Positions 17,587-27,092 are shown, counted from the stretch's first letter. The stretch is 64,000 bases of DNA from DASQHL01 sp963843685 (GCA_963843685.1 CAWJLO010000006.1:62001-126000), one strand, 5' to 3'. Made by a program: numbers and translations. The notes: a model not told the origin generated them from the letters alone.

Positions 17587-19452
17587 ATGCAAGACCTTCT
17601 CGTCACCCCGCTTCCGCAGTCCGTGAAACGCACTTCCGGCACCTACACCATCGCAAAGGACCGCACCATCGTCCTCTTCGGCGAGGCGGCGCAGCACGGC
17701 ACCGTCGCCGCCCAGCGCCTGCAGTCCGCGCTCGCGAAGTACGCCGGCGCCGCATGGGAGATCCGCGCCGCCTCCGGCATGGCCGAGCGCGAGGGCGTCG
17801 TCGCCGCCATCGACCATCGCGTCGAGAAGCGCGAGGGCTACCACCTGACGATCGGCGACGAGCGCATCGGCATCGTCGCCCGTGACGGCGCCGGCCTCGC
17901 CCACGGCTTCGCCACGCTCACGCAGATCGTCCGCCAGTACGGCAAGCGCCTCCCCCGACTCCACATCGAGGACCATCCCGAGTTCGCCCACCGCGGCGTC
18001 ATGCTCGACATCAGCCGCGACAAGGTGCCGACGATGGCCACGCTCTACGGCCTCGTCGACATGCTCGCCGAGTGGAAGGTCAACCAGTTCCAGCTCTACA
18101 TGGAGCACACCTTCGCCTACGAGCGCCACCGCGCCGTCTGGAAGGACGCATCGCCCATGACCGGCGAGGAGGTGCTCGCCCTCGACGCCTACTGCCGCGA
18201 CCGCAACGTCGAGCTCGTCCCGAACCAGAACAGCTTCGGCCACATGGCCCGCTGGCTCGAGAAGAAGCCTTACAACGACCTCGCCGAGTGCCCGCGCGGC
18301 GCCACCGTGCCGTGGGGCAAGCTGCCGCCGTTCACGCTCGACCCCTCCGACAAGCGCTCGCTCGCCCTCGTCGACGAGCTCTACGCCGAGCTCCTGCCGC
18401 ACTTCACCAGCCGAATGTTCAACGTCGGCTGCGACGAGACGTTCGACCTCGGCCAGGGCAAGAGCAAGGCGCTGTGCAAGAAGCTCGGCACCGGCCGCGT
18501 CTATCTCGACTTCCTGCTCAAGATCCACGAGCTCTGCGAGAAGCACGGCCGCAAGATGATGTTCTGGGGCGACATCATCATGCAGCACCCCGAGCTGATC
18601 GGCGAGATCCCCCGCGACGCCACCGCGCTCGAGTGGGGCTACGAGCACGATCACGCCTACGACGCCGACACGAAGGCCTTCCGGAAGGCCGGCCTGCCCT
18701 ACTACGTCTGCCCCGGCACCGGCGCCTGGATCTCCCTCATCGGCCGCACCGACAACGCCGTCGCCAACATCACCAACGCCGCGACGAACGGCCGCAAGCA
18801 CGGCGCCGTCGGCCTCCTGAACACCGACTGGGGCGACAACGGCCACATGCAGCCCCTCCCCGTCTCGTACCTCGGCATGCTCTACGGCGCGGCGATGTCC
18901 TGGTCGCCGTCACAGAGCGAAGGCATGGACCTCCCCCGCGCCCTCAGCCTGCACGCCTTCGACGACCCCTCCGGCGTCACCGGCCGCGCGGCCTACGACC
19001 TCGGCAACGCCTACCAGGTCAACGGCGCGCGCTCTCGCAACGGCACCCTGCTCGCCCAGCTCTACGCCCTGCCCCTCGACAACGACTGGCCGATGCACCG
19101 CGTCCGCGACGGGGGCTTCGAGGACACCAGCGCCCAGCTCGCCGCCACCGTCGCGAAGCTCACGCCCGACCGCATGCGCCGCGACGACGCCGAGCAAATC
19201 GTCGAGGAGTACCGCTGCGCCGTCGAGATGGCCGACGTCGGCGCCGCCATCGGCGCAACGAAGTACGCCCGCGTCAACGGCGCCAGCGCCTCCAAGCTCC
19301 GCCCGATGTACCGCCGCGCCGCAAAGCGCCTCGACGCCGTCGTCCCCGAATACGAACGCCTCTGGCTAGCCCGCAACCGCCCCGGCGGCCTCCGCGACAG
19401 CACCGCCCGCATCGCGAAGTTGGCCGCGGACCTTCGCGCGGCGGCGGGATAG
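17587..19452 (+). CDS. Glycoside hydrolase family 20, beta-N-acetylhexosaminidase-like
   Basis: 621 aa without a signal peptide, so probably cytoplasmic. Residues about 1-130 form the GH20b-like N-terminal domain. The TIM barrel starts at 'FAHRGVMLDISRDKVP'. The catalytic pair is in 'MFNVGCDETFDLGQGKS' (near residues 278-294), the Asp-Glu that supports substrate-assisted cleavage of N-acetylhexosamine. 'LLNTDWGDNGHMQP' lies late in the barrel. It would release GlcNAc or GalNAc from imported oligosaccharides or recycled wall material. ybeY follows 10 nt after the stop. Confidence 0.85.
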   Translation: MQDLLVTPLPQSVKRTSGTYTIAKDRTIVLFGEAAQHGTVAAQRLQSALAKYAGAAWEIRAASGMAEREGVVAAIDHRVEKREGYHLTIGDERIGIVARDGAGLAHGFATLTQIVRQYGKRLPRLHIEDHPEFAHRGVMLDISRDKVPTMATLYGLVDMLAEWKVNQFQLYMEHTFAYERHRAVWKDASPMTGEEVLALDAYCRDRNVELVPNQNSFGHMARWLEKKPYNDLAECPRGATVPWGKLPPFTLDPSDKRSLALVDELYAELLPHFTSRMFNVGCDETFDLGQGKSKALCKKLGTGRVYLDFLLKIHELCEKHGRKMMFWGDIIMQHPELIGEIPRDATALEWGYEHDHAYDADTKAFRKAGLPYYVCPGTGAWISLIGRTDNAVANITNAATNGRKHGAVGLLNTDWGDNGHMQPLPVSYLGMLYGAAMSWSPSQSEGMDLPRALSLHAFDDPSGVTGRAAYDLGNAYQVNGARSRNGTLLAQLYALPLDNDWPMHRVRDGGFEDTSAQLAATVAKLTPDRMRRDDAEQIVEEYRCAVEMADVGAAIGATKYARVNGASASKLRPMYRRAAKRLDAVVPEYERLWLARNRPGGLRDSTARIAKLAADLRAAAG

Positions 19453-19462
19453 CGCGATTTCG

Positions 19463-19924
19463 ATGACACGCTACATCATCGAACTGCAGTCGGACGTCGA
19501 CACAGCCGGCATCGACGCGCACGACCTCGAACACGTCGCCGAGCGCGCCCTCGAGGCCGAGAACGTCGCGAAGCCCGCGGAACTGAGCATCATGCTCGCC
19601 GACGACGCGACCGTACGCGAGCTGAACCATCAGTATCGCAGCACGGACGCCACGACCGACGTCCTCTCCTTCTCACAGGCCGAGGGCGACGACTTCGCCC
19701 AGCCCGAGGGCACCGCTCCCCACCTCGGCGACGTCATCATCAGCGTCGACACCGCCCGTCGCCAGGCCGACGAGCACAGCATCCCCCTGCAGGACGAGCT
19801 CGCGCACCTGCTCGTCCACGGCGTCCTGCACCTGCTCGGCTACGACCACGAAGCCCCGGACGACGAGCGCATCATGCGCGCCCGCGAAGACGCCATCCTC
19901 GGCGCCTCCGCGCATCATCACTAG
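19463..19924 (+). CDS. ybeY: Endoribonuclease YbeY (rRNA maturation factor)
   Basis: 153 aa. The zinc motif 'HGVLHLLGYDHE' is at about residues 118-129, and 'STDATTDVLSFSQ' is the conserved block before it. YbeY takes part in 16S rRNA 3' processing and ribosome quality control. It is normally next to phoH or era, but here it follows a GH20 gene by 10 nt, an unusual neighbour. It ends on a His-rich tail. Confidence 0.92.
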   Translation: MTRYIIELQSDVDTAGIDAHDLEHVAERALEAENVAKPAELSIMLADDATVRELNHQYRSTDATTDVLSFSQAEGDDFAQPEGTAPHLGDVIISVDTARRQADEHSIPLQDELAHLLVHGVLHLLGYDHEAPDDERIMRAREDAILGASAHHH

Positions 19925-19928
19925 GCCG

Positions 19929-20714
19929 TCAGCCCGGCGCGCCCCACACGACCTGCGCCGACGCCTCGAGGCCCAGCACACCCTCCACCGCGTACGACTC
20001 CACGATCTCCCGCACCTGCGCGTCGAACGCGGCCGCGTTCTCCGGCCCCATACGCTCGCGGGCGAGCCCCGCGCTCGCGTGCTGCGCCTCGACGTAGTCA
20101 TCCACGCTCCGGCTGAACGGCAAGGGCCCGATCGTCGCCTCTCCCGCCTTCGTGAACAGCCCGCGGGCCGCCAGCTCTTCCACCAGGTCGTAGCGCTCGA
20201 AGTCCTGCATCGCCGAGTAGCGCACGATCGGCGCCATCAGCTGCTCCAGCCAGGGCGCCTCGTATCGCGCGCTGACGATCGCCAGATGCGCGCCCGGCGC
20301 GAGCGCCGCCCGCACCTTCGGCAACACCACCTCCCACTCCATCCAGTGCAGCGCGTCGCCCGACACCGCCAGCGCGTACGGTCCGCCGAACTCGATTTCC
20401 TCCGCCTTGCCCTGGATCCAGTGGATCGCCGCATGCTCTCCGCCCGCCATCGCGCGCCCTCGGCCGAGCATCGGCGCCGAGACGTCGATCGCGTCGATCC
20501 GCTCGACGTGCGGCGCCAGCATGCGCGTGATCTCGCCCGTGCCGCAGCCAAGTTCGAGCACAGCCCCCGCCGGCGAGGTCATCAGCCCGGCCAGGAACGC
20601 AGCCAGTTCAGGCGGGTACGGCGTCCGCAGGTGGTACGACCCCACCACGCCCTCGAGCTGAAACGTGGCCGCATTGTGTGCCGTCAGGTGCGCGGGACGC
20701 GGACGAGCACTCAT
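19929..20714 (-). CDS. Class I SAM-dependent methyltransferase
   Basis: 261 aa from ATG 20714. The SAM motif 'VLELGCGTGEITRMLAPHVERIDAIDVS' (shown here in parts: 'LELGCGTGE', 'IDAIDVS') lies at about residues 52-80, with 'VSGDALHWM' as the post-motif. The family methylates small molecules or lipids; substrate unknown. TATCGT (20722-20727 on the reverse strand) ends 7 nt before the ATG and there is no SD, so the transcript is probably leaderless. A GTG at 20723 is an alternative start. Confidence 0.75.
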   Translation of the reverse strand: MSARPRPAHLTAHNAATFQLEGVVGSYHLRTPYPPELAAFLAGLMTSPAGAVLELGCGTGEITRMLAPHVERIDAIDVSAPMLGRGRAMAGGEHAAIHWIQGKAEEIEFGGPYALAVSGDALHWMEWEVVLPKVRAALAPGAHLAIVSARYEAPWLEQLMAPIVRYSAMQDFERYDLVEELAARGLFTKAGEATIGPLPFSRSVDDYVEAQHASAGLARERMGPENAAAFDAQVREIVESYAVEGVLGLEASAQVVWGAPG

Positions 20715-20721
20715 CGAGCGC

Positions 20722-20727
20722 ACGATA
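20722..20727 (-). promoter_or_regulatory. Candidate -10 box, leaderless type, for the methyltransferase
   Basis: The minus strand reads TATCGT, 7 nt before the ATG at 20714. Confidence 0.35.
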
Positions 20728-21021
20728 TCACGAGGGCTTCTCGGCCACCGCTAAAGTGCTGACCGGCTCGAGTGCTGAAGTGCTCCGAATGACACGAAAC
20801 GCTTGGAGATCGCAGCCGCGCCGGCGTAGCATCGCCTCATGTTCCCGTATTCTGCCCGCCGCACGTCTGCGCTGCTGAGCCCTGCGAGCACCTGCTGGCG
20901 GATGCTAACCAAAGCGTTAAGTGGGCACGGTGTTGTGGGAAATCGTTGCGCACACCGGCCGTGGATTCAGAGCGCGAGGTCGTCGTCCTGTCTTGGCGCC
21001 GGCCGCACGGCCAACCCGCCG
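20728..21021. other. Intergenic region downstream of nuoN
   Basis: Near 300 bases with no gene that I can support. A TAGCAT at 20826-20831 is followed closely by an ATG, but the open frame there is a shadow of nuoN. The palindromic GGCGCCGGCCG near 20996 might help end the nuo transcript; there is no T-run. Confidence 0.3.
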
Positions 21022-22506
21022 TCAGGCGAAGATGTTGGTCGCGCGCTGCGCCGCTTCGATCAGCGGGATCGGGTACACGCCGAACGTCAGCACGCCGAGA
21101 CCGGCGAGCACCAACAGGCCCTCGGTGAGGATCGGCGTGCGGAGCGCGGGCTCCCCCTCCGCCTCACTCAGGTACATCTGCCGCGCCACGCCGAGGTAGT
21201 AGAAAGCGGACACGGCCGTATTCAGCACGGCGATGACCACCAGCCACACCAGGTCCGCCTGGACGGCCGCATTGAAGATGTAGATCTTTGCGATGAACCC
21301 CGCCGTCGGCGGCAGTCCGGTCAGCGACAGCAGGCAGAAGAGCAGCACCGCCGCCGGGATCGGCGCACGTCGGCCCATGCCCGCGTAATCGGCGATCTCG
21401 TCGCTCCCCGTGCGCGCGCCGATGGCCATCACGGCGAAGAAGGCGCCCAGGTTCGTGAACGCGTACGTCGCGAGGAACAGCACGACGCCGCTGGCCCCCG
21501 GCAGCGAGCCGCCGTCCGTGATGTACGTGACCGCCGCGAGCCCGACGAGGAAGTTGCCCGCCTGCGCGATCGAGCTGTAACCCAGCATGCGGCGGATGTT
21601 CGTCTGTCGCAGCGCCATCACGTTCCCGACCGTCATCGACACCGCGGCCAGCACCGCGAACAGCATCTTCCAGTCGTTGCCCACGAACGTGTGCGGGCCG
21701 AACCCCTCGAAGAAGATCCGCATCACCACGGCAAACGCCGCCGCCTTGCTGCCGACCGAGAGGAACGCCGCGACCGGCGCCGGCGCGCCCTGGTACACGT
21801 CCGGCGTCCACATCTGGAACGGCACGATCGCCATCTTGAAGCCGAAGCCCGCCGCCATGAACACCATGCTGAAGATCAGCGCCGAGCGGATGCCGCTGTC
21901 GCCGGACGCGATCGTCGACGCGATGCTCGGCGAGCCGTCGGTGCTGATCAGGTGCGTAGTGCCGGCGATGCCGAAGAGGAACGCCATGCCGTACAGGATC
22001 ACGGCCGACGCGACCGCCCCGAGCAGCAGGTACTTCAGCGCGGCCTCGCTGCCCTGGTCGTCACGCAGGAAGCCGGCAAGGATGAACTGCGTGATGCTCG
22101 TCAACTCCAGCGAGACGAAGATCGTGACGAGGTCGCGTGCGCCGGACAGCAGCATCATGCCCGACGTGGCGATCAGCATCAGCGCGAAGAACTCGCCCTG
22201 CCGCGGGCCGAACTTGTCGGTGTAGTCGAGCGAGGCGAGGATCACGGAGCCGGACACGCCGATGAAGAGGAACGTGAAGAAGATGCTGAAGTTGTCGAGC
22301 GCCATCGTGTCGTCGTAGAACGACGCCTGCCGGTCGCGCAGTATCAGGATGACGAGCCACAACGCCGCCGCGCCCAGTCCGGCGATCGCGACGCCCGCCA
22401 GCCATTTCTTTCGGTCGCTAGGCGTCGCCAGGTCGCCGATCAGCACGAGGCCGGCCGTGACCATGACGGCGACGATCGGCCCCAGGCGGTCGAGGTCTGC
22501 CAGCAT
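21022..22506 (-). CDS. nuoN: NADH-quinone oxidoreductase subunit N
   Basis: 494 aa from ATG 22506, with about 14 hydrophobic helices. NuoN is an antiporter-like proton-pumping subunit of the complex I membrane arm. Typical blocks are 'FFALMLIATSGMMLLSGARDLVTIF', split here as 'MLIATSGMMLL' and 'FVSLELTSI', with Glu in the pumping helix, 'FKMAIVPFQMWTPDVYQGAP', and 'SLTGLPPTAGFIAKIYIF'. The start overlaps the nuoM stop (TGATG). It is the last gene of the nuo operon on the minus strand. Confidence 0.93.
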   Translation of the reverse strand: MLADLDRLGPIVAVMVTAGLVLIGDLATPSDRKKWLAGVAIAGLGAAALWLVILILRDRQASFYDDTMALDNFSIFFTFLFIGVSGSVILASLDYTDKFGPRQGEFFALMLIATSGMMLLSGARDLVTIFVSLELTSITQFILAGFLRDDQGSEAALKYLLLGAVASAVILYGMAFLFGIAGTTHLISTDGSPSIASTIASGDSGIRSALIFSMVFMAAGFGFKMAIVPFQMWTPDVYQGAPAPVAAFLSVGSKAAAFAVVMRIFFEGFGPHTFVGNDWKMLFAVLAAVSMTVGNVMALRQTNIRRMLGYSSIAQAGNFLVGLAAVTYITDGGSLPGASGVVLFLATYAFTNLGAFFAVMAIGARTGSDEIADYAGMGRRAPIPAAVLLFCLLSLTGLPPTAGFIAKIYIFNAAVQADLVWLVVIAVLNTAVSAFYYLGVARQMYLSEAEGEPALRTPILTEGLLVLAGLGVLTFGVYPIPLIEAAQRATNIFA

Positions 22507-24005
22507 CAGCCCAGCACCTTCACGATGTTGATGATCCCGGTATCGAGCACGTCGGTGACAAGCGACGGCCGCAGCCCGACGCCGACGATGACGATGACGA
22601 GCGCGGCCATGGGGATCTGCTCCCACCACATGTTCGCGTCGGGCAGTTTTTCCCAGCGCTCGTTCTTCGGCCCGAAGAAGACGCGCTGCACCGTCCACGT
22701 GATATATCCCGCTGAGAGCAGGATGCCGAAGACGGCGATGATCGTCGGCGCGGTGTACTTGTCGAAGCTGCCGAGGAACACGAGCAACTCGGCGACAAAG
22801 CCGGACATCGCCGGCAGCCCGAGTGCGGCCAGCCCGGCGATGATGGCAACCGTGGCCGCCAGCGGCATGGTGTTCGCGAGGCCGGAGAGCTGGTCGATAT
22901 CGCGCGTGTGGGCGCGGTCGTAGATGATGCCCACCATCACGAAGAGCAAGGCCGTGATCGTGCCGTGCGTGAACATCTGCAGCGCCGCGCCGTCCAGGCT
23001 GACGTGGCCCAGCGCGGCGACGCCGAGCAGCACGTAGCCCATGTGGCTGACGCTCGAATAGGCGACGAGGCGTTTCAGGTCCTTCTGTCTCAGCGTGAGG
23101 ACGGCACCGTAGATAACGCTCACGGCGGCCAGCGTCGCAAGCCAGACGCCGTAATCAGACGCGGTCTTCGGCATGAGCGTGATGAGGACGCGCAGGATGC
23201 CGTAGCCCCCCATCTTCAGCAGCACGCCGGCCAGGATGACGGAGACGGCCGTCGGCGCGTCGGTGTGGGCATCAGGCAGCCACGTGTGCAGCGGGAACAC
23301 GGGCAGCTTCACCGCAAAGGCGATGAAGATGAAGCCGAAGATCAGCCAGAGCGGCATCAGCGTGCTGGAGATCGTGCTCTGTTGCAGCGCCACCATGTCG
23401 AAGGTGTGTACCGGTTCGGCGCTGAAGCCCATCACGAGGAAGCCGACGAGCATGAACGCGGAGCCGGCGACGGTGTAGAGCAGGAACTTCATCGCCGAGT
23501 ACTCTTTGCGCCCGCTGCCCCAGACCGAGATCAGCATGTACATCGGCAGCAGCTCGACCTCCCAGAACAGGAAGAACAGGATCAGGTCGAGCGACGTGAA
23601 GACGCCGAGCACTCCCGTCTCGAGCGCGAGCAGCCAGATGAAGTACTCCTTCGTGCGGAGCTTCACGCCGAACGAGATCAGCGTGGCGACGACGAACAGG
23701 AACGTCGTCAACAGCACCATCGTGATGCCGAGGCCGTCGACGCCCATGTGGAACTGCACGTCGAAGCCAGCCTTTGCGGAGTCGATCCACGTGGCCTGCG
23801 TGGAGAACTGGAACGGCGACGTCTGCACCTGACCTGGGCTACGGGCGAACTGCGCCAGCAGGATGAGAGACGTGATGAACACGGTCCCCGTCGCCATGAG
23901 CGCGAGCCACTTCGTCTGACCCTGGTCGTCGCGCGGGACCGTCAGCAGGATCACAGCGGCGGCGGTGGCCGGGAAGAAGACGGTGAAGACGAGCACTCCG
24001 TTCAC
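22506..24005 (-). CDS. nuoM: NADH-quinone oxidoreductase subunit M
   Basis: 499 aa, starting with GTG 24005. It is an antiporter-like membrane subunit. Conserved blocks are 'FLFWEVELLPMYMLI' (with the conserved Glu), 'FAVKLPVFPLHTWLPDAHTDAPTA' (Lys and the HTWLPDAH motif; split to 'KLPVFPLHTWLPDAH'), 'LKRLVAYSSVSHMGYV' and 'GLPAMSGFVAELLVFLG'. It lies 4 nt downstream of nuoL and overlaps nuoN by one base, in line with a tightly coupled operon. Confidence 0.94.
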   Translation of the reverse strand: MNGVLVFTVFFPATAAAVILLTVPRDDQGQTKWLALMATGTVFITSLILLAQFARSPGQVQTSPFQFSTQATWIDSAKAGFDVQFHMGVDGLGITMVLLTTFLFVVATLISFGVKLRTKEYFIWLLALETGVLGVFTSLDLILFFLFWEVELLPMYMLISVWGSGRKEYSAMKFLLYTVAGSAFMLVGFLVMGFSAEPVHTFDMVALQQSTISSTLMPLWLIFGFIFIAFAVKLPVFPLHTWLPDAHTDAPTAVSVILAGVLLKMGGYGILRVLITLMPKTASDYGVWLATLAAVSVIYGAVLTLRQKDLKRLVAYSSVSHMGYVLLGVAALGHVSLDGAALQMFTHGTITALLFVMVGIIYDRAHTRDIDQLSGLANTMPLAATVAIIAGLAALGLPAMSGFVAELLVFLGSFDKYTAPTIIAVFGILLSAGYITWTVQRVFFGPKNERWEKLPDANMWWEQIPMAALVIVIVGVGLRPSLVTDVLDTGIINIVKVLG

Positions 24006-24009
24006 GCGG

Positions 24010-25983
24010 CTACCTCTCCACCAGGATCAGCGTCAGGAACGCCATCAGCAGCAGCCCGGCGAAGCCGACGCTCCCGTACGCCTGGAACGAACCGGACTGG
24101 ATCCATCGCAGGCCGTCGCTGATCTTCCCCGCCAGCCAACCTGCGCCGTTGACCGCACGGTCGACGACGTTGGTGTCGAACCACTGACCCGCGAACGTGG
24201 CGGTGCCGTACAGGCCGCGCCGGATGATCACGTCCTCGTACAGCTCATCCATGTAGTACTTGCGCGCGACGAGCGTGTGGACCGGGCCAAAGACCTTCTG
24301 CAGCGATTCGGCCGTAACCACGCGCACCTGGTAGATCGCGTACGCGACGCCGATCCCCGCGAGGGCGAGCAGCGTCGAAAGGGCGGCGAGGCCGAAGTTG
24401 AACCCTTCGTGGTGTAGCGACTCCGCGGACGACGCCGGGAGCGCCCCCTCAAGCAGGTGCGCGAGACCCTCCGTCGCGTTGTTCGGGAAGTTGACGAAGC
24501 CCGCGAGCGCCGCAGGCACCGCCAGGATCAACAGCGGCAGCGCCATGACGAGCGGCGACTCGTGGGGCGCGCCGGCGTGTGCGTCGTGGGCGCCGTGCTC
24601 CGGCGCCTCGCCACCCTTGTACTCGCCCTCGAACGTGAGGAAGATCGCGCGGAACGTGTACAGCGCCGTCATGAACACGACGGCCATGCCGATGACCCAG
24701 AGGAACTTGTCGTCGGCCCAGGCCGCGCCCAGGACCTCGTCCTTCGACCAGAATCCCGCGAACGGGACGACGCCCGACAGGCTCAGCCCGCCGATGAGGA
24801 ACGTGGCGAACGTGATGGGCATGTGCTTGCGGAGGCCGCCCATCTTCCGCATGTCGAACGTGCCAGTTGCGTGGTTCACGGAGCCGGAGCCCAGGAACAG
24901 CAGCGACTTGAAGAAGGCGTGCGTGAACAGGTGGAAGATCGCCGCCACATAGCCACCCGTGCCGAGCGCGAGCATCATGTAGCCGAGCTGGCTGATCGTC
25001 GAATACGCGAGCACCCGCTTGATGTCGGTCATGACGATGCCCATGGACGCAGCCATGATCGCCGTGAAGGCGCCGATGTAGGCGACGGTGTGCAGCGCCG
25101 TCGACGAGACCTGGAACACCGGGTACATGCGCGCGACGAGATAGACGCCGGCCGCGACCATCGTCGCGGCGTGGATGAGCGCGGAGACCGGCGTCGGGCC
25201 CTCCATCGCATCGGGGAGCCAGACGTGCAGCGGGAACTGCGCCGACTTGCCGACAGCGCCGGCGAAGATGCCAAGCGCGAAGAGCGTCAGCACAGCGTCG
25301 CTGAGTTGGTGATTCTGGGCGATCTGCTGGATCAGCGGGATGTTGAAGGTATCCGTCTTCGTCCAGATCAGCAGGATGGCGAGCAGGAAGCCGATATCGC
25401 CGAGGCGGGTCGTGAGGAAGGCCTTCTTCGCCGCGTCGCCCGCCGACTTCTTCTGGAACCAGAACCCGATCAGCAGGTAGGAACCGAGACCGACGAGCTC
25501 CCAGAACACGTACATGATGAGGATGCTGTCGACCATGACCAGCCCGAGCATGGCGGCCGTAAACAGCGACATCCAGGCGAAGTAGCGGGAGTAGCCGCCA
25601 TCGCCCTCCATGTAGCCCTGCGAATAGACCTGCACCAGCAGCGAGACCGACGTGACGACGACAAGCATGATCGCGCTCAGACCGTCGATGCGGAGACCGA
25701 CGTTGACCGTCAGGCTGGGGCCGCCAAGCTGCTGCAGGATCGGATTGTCGGCGTGGATGGAGAGCCACTCGTACGTGCCGAAGTGCAGCGCCTGGCCGTC
25801 CGTGTTGATCACGCTGTCCAACGCCCAGAGCGCGAACAGAAACGCCGTGCCCACGGCGGCGATGGTGACGTAGCCGGACAGCCGCGGATACGGCTTCGTG
25901 ATGAAGCCGATGATCAGCAGCGAGGCGACCGGCAGCAGCAGGATCGACCAGGCGACGCCTTCGGGGATCGTCGGTAGGAGCAC
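24010..25983 (-). CDS. nuoL: NADH-quinone oxidoreductase subunit L
   Basis: 657 aa, starting with GTG 25983. It is the largest antiporter-like subunit, with the long lateral helix expected near the C-terminus. Blocks: 'VFWELVGLGSYLLIGFW', 'GAVGKSAQFPLHVWLPDAMEG' (split: 'KSAQFPLHVWLPDAM'), 'IKRVLAYSTISQLGYM', and 'HAFFKSLLFLGSGSVNHA'. A His-rich loop ('EHGAHDAHAGAPHE', about residue 470) is a variable insertion. It lies 7 nt downstream of the small ORF at 25991-26182. Confidence 0.95.
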   Translation of the reverse strand: MLLPTIPEGVAWSILLLPVASLLIIGFITKPYPRLSGYVTIAAVGTAFLFALWALDSVINTDGQALHFGTYEWLSIHADNPILQQLGGPSLTVNVGLRIDGLSAIMLVVVTSVSLLVQVYSQGYMEGDGGYSRYFAWMSLFTAAMLGLVMVDSILIMYVFWELVGLGSYLLIGFWFQKKSAGDAAKKAFLTTRLGDIGFLLAILLIWTKTDTFNIPLIQQIAQNHQLSDAVLTLFALGIFAGAVGKSAQFPLHVWLPDAMEGPTPVSALIHAATMVAAGVYLVARMYPVFQVSSTALHTVAYIGAFTAIMAASMGIVMTDIKRVLAYSTISQLGYMMLALGTGGYVAAIFHLFTHAFFKSLLFLGSGSVNHATGTFDMRKMGGLRKHMPITFATFLIGGLSLSGVVPFAGFWSKDEVLGAAWADDKFLWVIGMAVVFMTALYTFRAIFLTFEGEYKGGEAPEHGAHDAHAGAPHESPLVMALPLLILAVPAALAGFVNFPNNATEGLAHLLEGALPASSAESLHHEGFNFGLAALSTLLALAGIGVAYAIYQVRVVTAESLQKVFGPVHTLVARKYYMDELYEDVIIRRGLYGTATFAGQWFDTNVVDRAVNGAGWLAGKISDGLRWIQSGSFQAYGSVGFAGLLLMAFLTLILVER

Positions 25984-25990
25984 TATTCCT

Positions 25991-26182
25991 CTAAATCTTC
26001 CGCATGATCTCCTGGGCGACGTGCGTCTTGCTGTCCGGCACCCAGATCTCGCGTGGCTCGGCCATCGGCGCGTCGCCCGTCAGCGGCGGTACGACGCGGT
26101 TCGACACGCCCTCTGCGTCGAAGAGCTCCTTCCACACCTCGGCGGCGTAACCGTTCTTCACGTCCATCAGCTTGGACCACAT
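25991..26182 (-). CDS. Small DUF2007-like protein between nuoK and nuoL
   Basis: 63 aa, soluble. The pattern is a short strand, an amphipathic helix ('YAAEVWKELFDAEGV'), a 'NRVV' strand, a loop, then 'REIWVPDSKTHVAQEIMRKI'. This matches the layout of DUF2007, small ferredoxin-like-fold proteins described as putative signal-transducing proteins. It is not a known complex I subunit. Its place inside the nuo operon, with 7 nt to nuoL and about 50 nt to nuoK, suggests cotranscription and perhaps an accessory or assembly role (inference). The family call is tentative. Confidence 0.5.
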   Translation of the reverse strand: MWSKLMDVKNGYAAEVWKELFDAEGVSNRVVPPLTGDAPMAEPREIWVPDSKTHVAQEIMRKI

Positions 26183-26232
26183 CTCGCTATCAGAACCTCG
26201 AACCTAGAACCTGGCACCGCGCGATCCGGAAG

Positions 26233-26565
26233 TCACCATTTCAGCAGATCAATCTCGTCGATGTTCACCGTGCCGCGATGGCGGTATACGGCAATCGCCA
26301 GCGCGAGCGCGACCGACGCCTCGGCCGCTGCTACGGTGATGACGAAGAGCGCGAATACCTGGCCGTCGAGCGGGTGCGGCGACACGACGAACCGCGAGAA
26401 CGCGAGCAGTGTCACGTTGACGGCGTTGAGCATCAGTTCCACGCCCATCAGTACGCCGATCGCGTTGCGCTTCGACAGTGCCAGAAAGAGCCCGATCGCG
26501 AAGAGGAACGCGCCGACGACGAGCACGTTCTCCAGGCGCACCGAGGCCAGCAACACGTCAGGCAC
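26233..26565 (-). CDS. nuoK: NADH-quinone oxidoreductase subunit K
   Basis: 110 aa with three transmembrane helices. The conserved glutamates are visible in 'IGVLMGVELMLNAVNVTLLAF' (given here as 'LMGVELMLNAVN') and 'TVAAAEASVALALAIAVYR'. NuoK sits in the proton-transfer chain of complex I next to NuoN. It overlaps the 3' end of nuoJ by 8 bp, as usual. Confidence 0.94.
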   Translation of the reverse strand: MPDVLLASVRLENVLVVGAFLFAIGLFLALSKRNAIGVLMGVELMLNAVNVTLLAFSRFVVSPHPLDGQVFALFVITVAAAEASVALALAIAVYRHRGTVNIDEIDLLKW

Positions 26566-27073
26566 CCTCGCCCTCCTCCTCGTCTTCCTTCGTGAGGACG
26601 ATCGCGCCGATCATCGCCGTCATCAGGAGCACGGAAGCAACTTCGAACGGCACGACGTACGGCTTGAGAAAGGCCTCGCCGAGCGACGCCGCCGTCGCCG
26701 GGAAGGCGCCGCGATTCGAAAGGTTCCAGTCAGTGTCATACGCCACGAACGTGATGACGGCGAAGACGAGGCCGGCGAGGATGGCGGCCGGACCGAAGAA
26801 CGCTGTCTCCGAGTTCTCACGGTCGGCGGCGGGCGTCAGCATCACGGCGAACGTCATCAGCACGGCGACCGCCCCGGCGTAGATGAGGATCTGCGCCACG
26901 GCAACGAAGTCGGCTGAGAGTACGATGTAGATTCCGGCCACGCCGACAAACGTAAGCGCGAGAAACAGCACCGCGTGGATGAGTTCACGTACGAGGGCGA
27001 CCATCACGGCACAGCCCGCGGTGGTGAGCGCCAGGATCCAGAACGCCACGGTGATGCCGGTGTCGTCGATCAA
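26558..27073 (-). CDS. nuoJ: NADH-quinone oxidoreductase subunit J
   Basis: 171 aa from a TTG at 27073. I chose this start because AGGGGAG lies about 8 nt upstream, whereas the GTG at 27082 has no room for an SD. Five transmembrane helices are seen; the pi-bulge helix region is 'AVAQILIYAGAVAVLMTFAVML' (in parts: 'AQILIYAGAVAVL'). The C-terminus is acidic ('KEDEEEGEGA'). The gene follows nuoH by about 20 nt. The usual nuoI between nuoH and nuoJ is absent. Confidence 0.92.
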   Translation of the reverse strand: MIDDTGITVAFWILALTTAGCAVMVALVRELIHAVLFLALTFVGVAGIYIVLSADFVAVAQILIYAGAVAVLMTFAVMLTPAADRENSETAFFGPAAILAGLVFAVITFVAYDTDWNLSNRGAFPATAASLGEAFLKPYVVPFEVASVLLMTAMIGAIVLTKEDEEEGEGA

Positions 27074-27092
27074 GCGCCGCACTCCCCTGGTG

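Noticed and set aside
20839..22923. 694-codon plus-strand open frame antisense to nuoN/nuoM
   Set aside because: His/Arg/Asp-rich composition with no domain; the nuo genes on the minus strand are unmistakable. A TAGCAT box 7 nt before its ATG is probably chance.
24457..25977. 506-codon plus-strand open frame antisense to nuoL
   Set aside because: Compositionally biased mirror of the coding strand; no motif.
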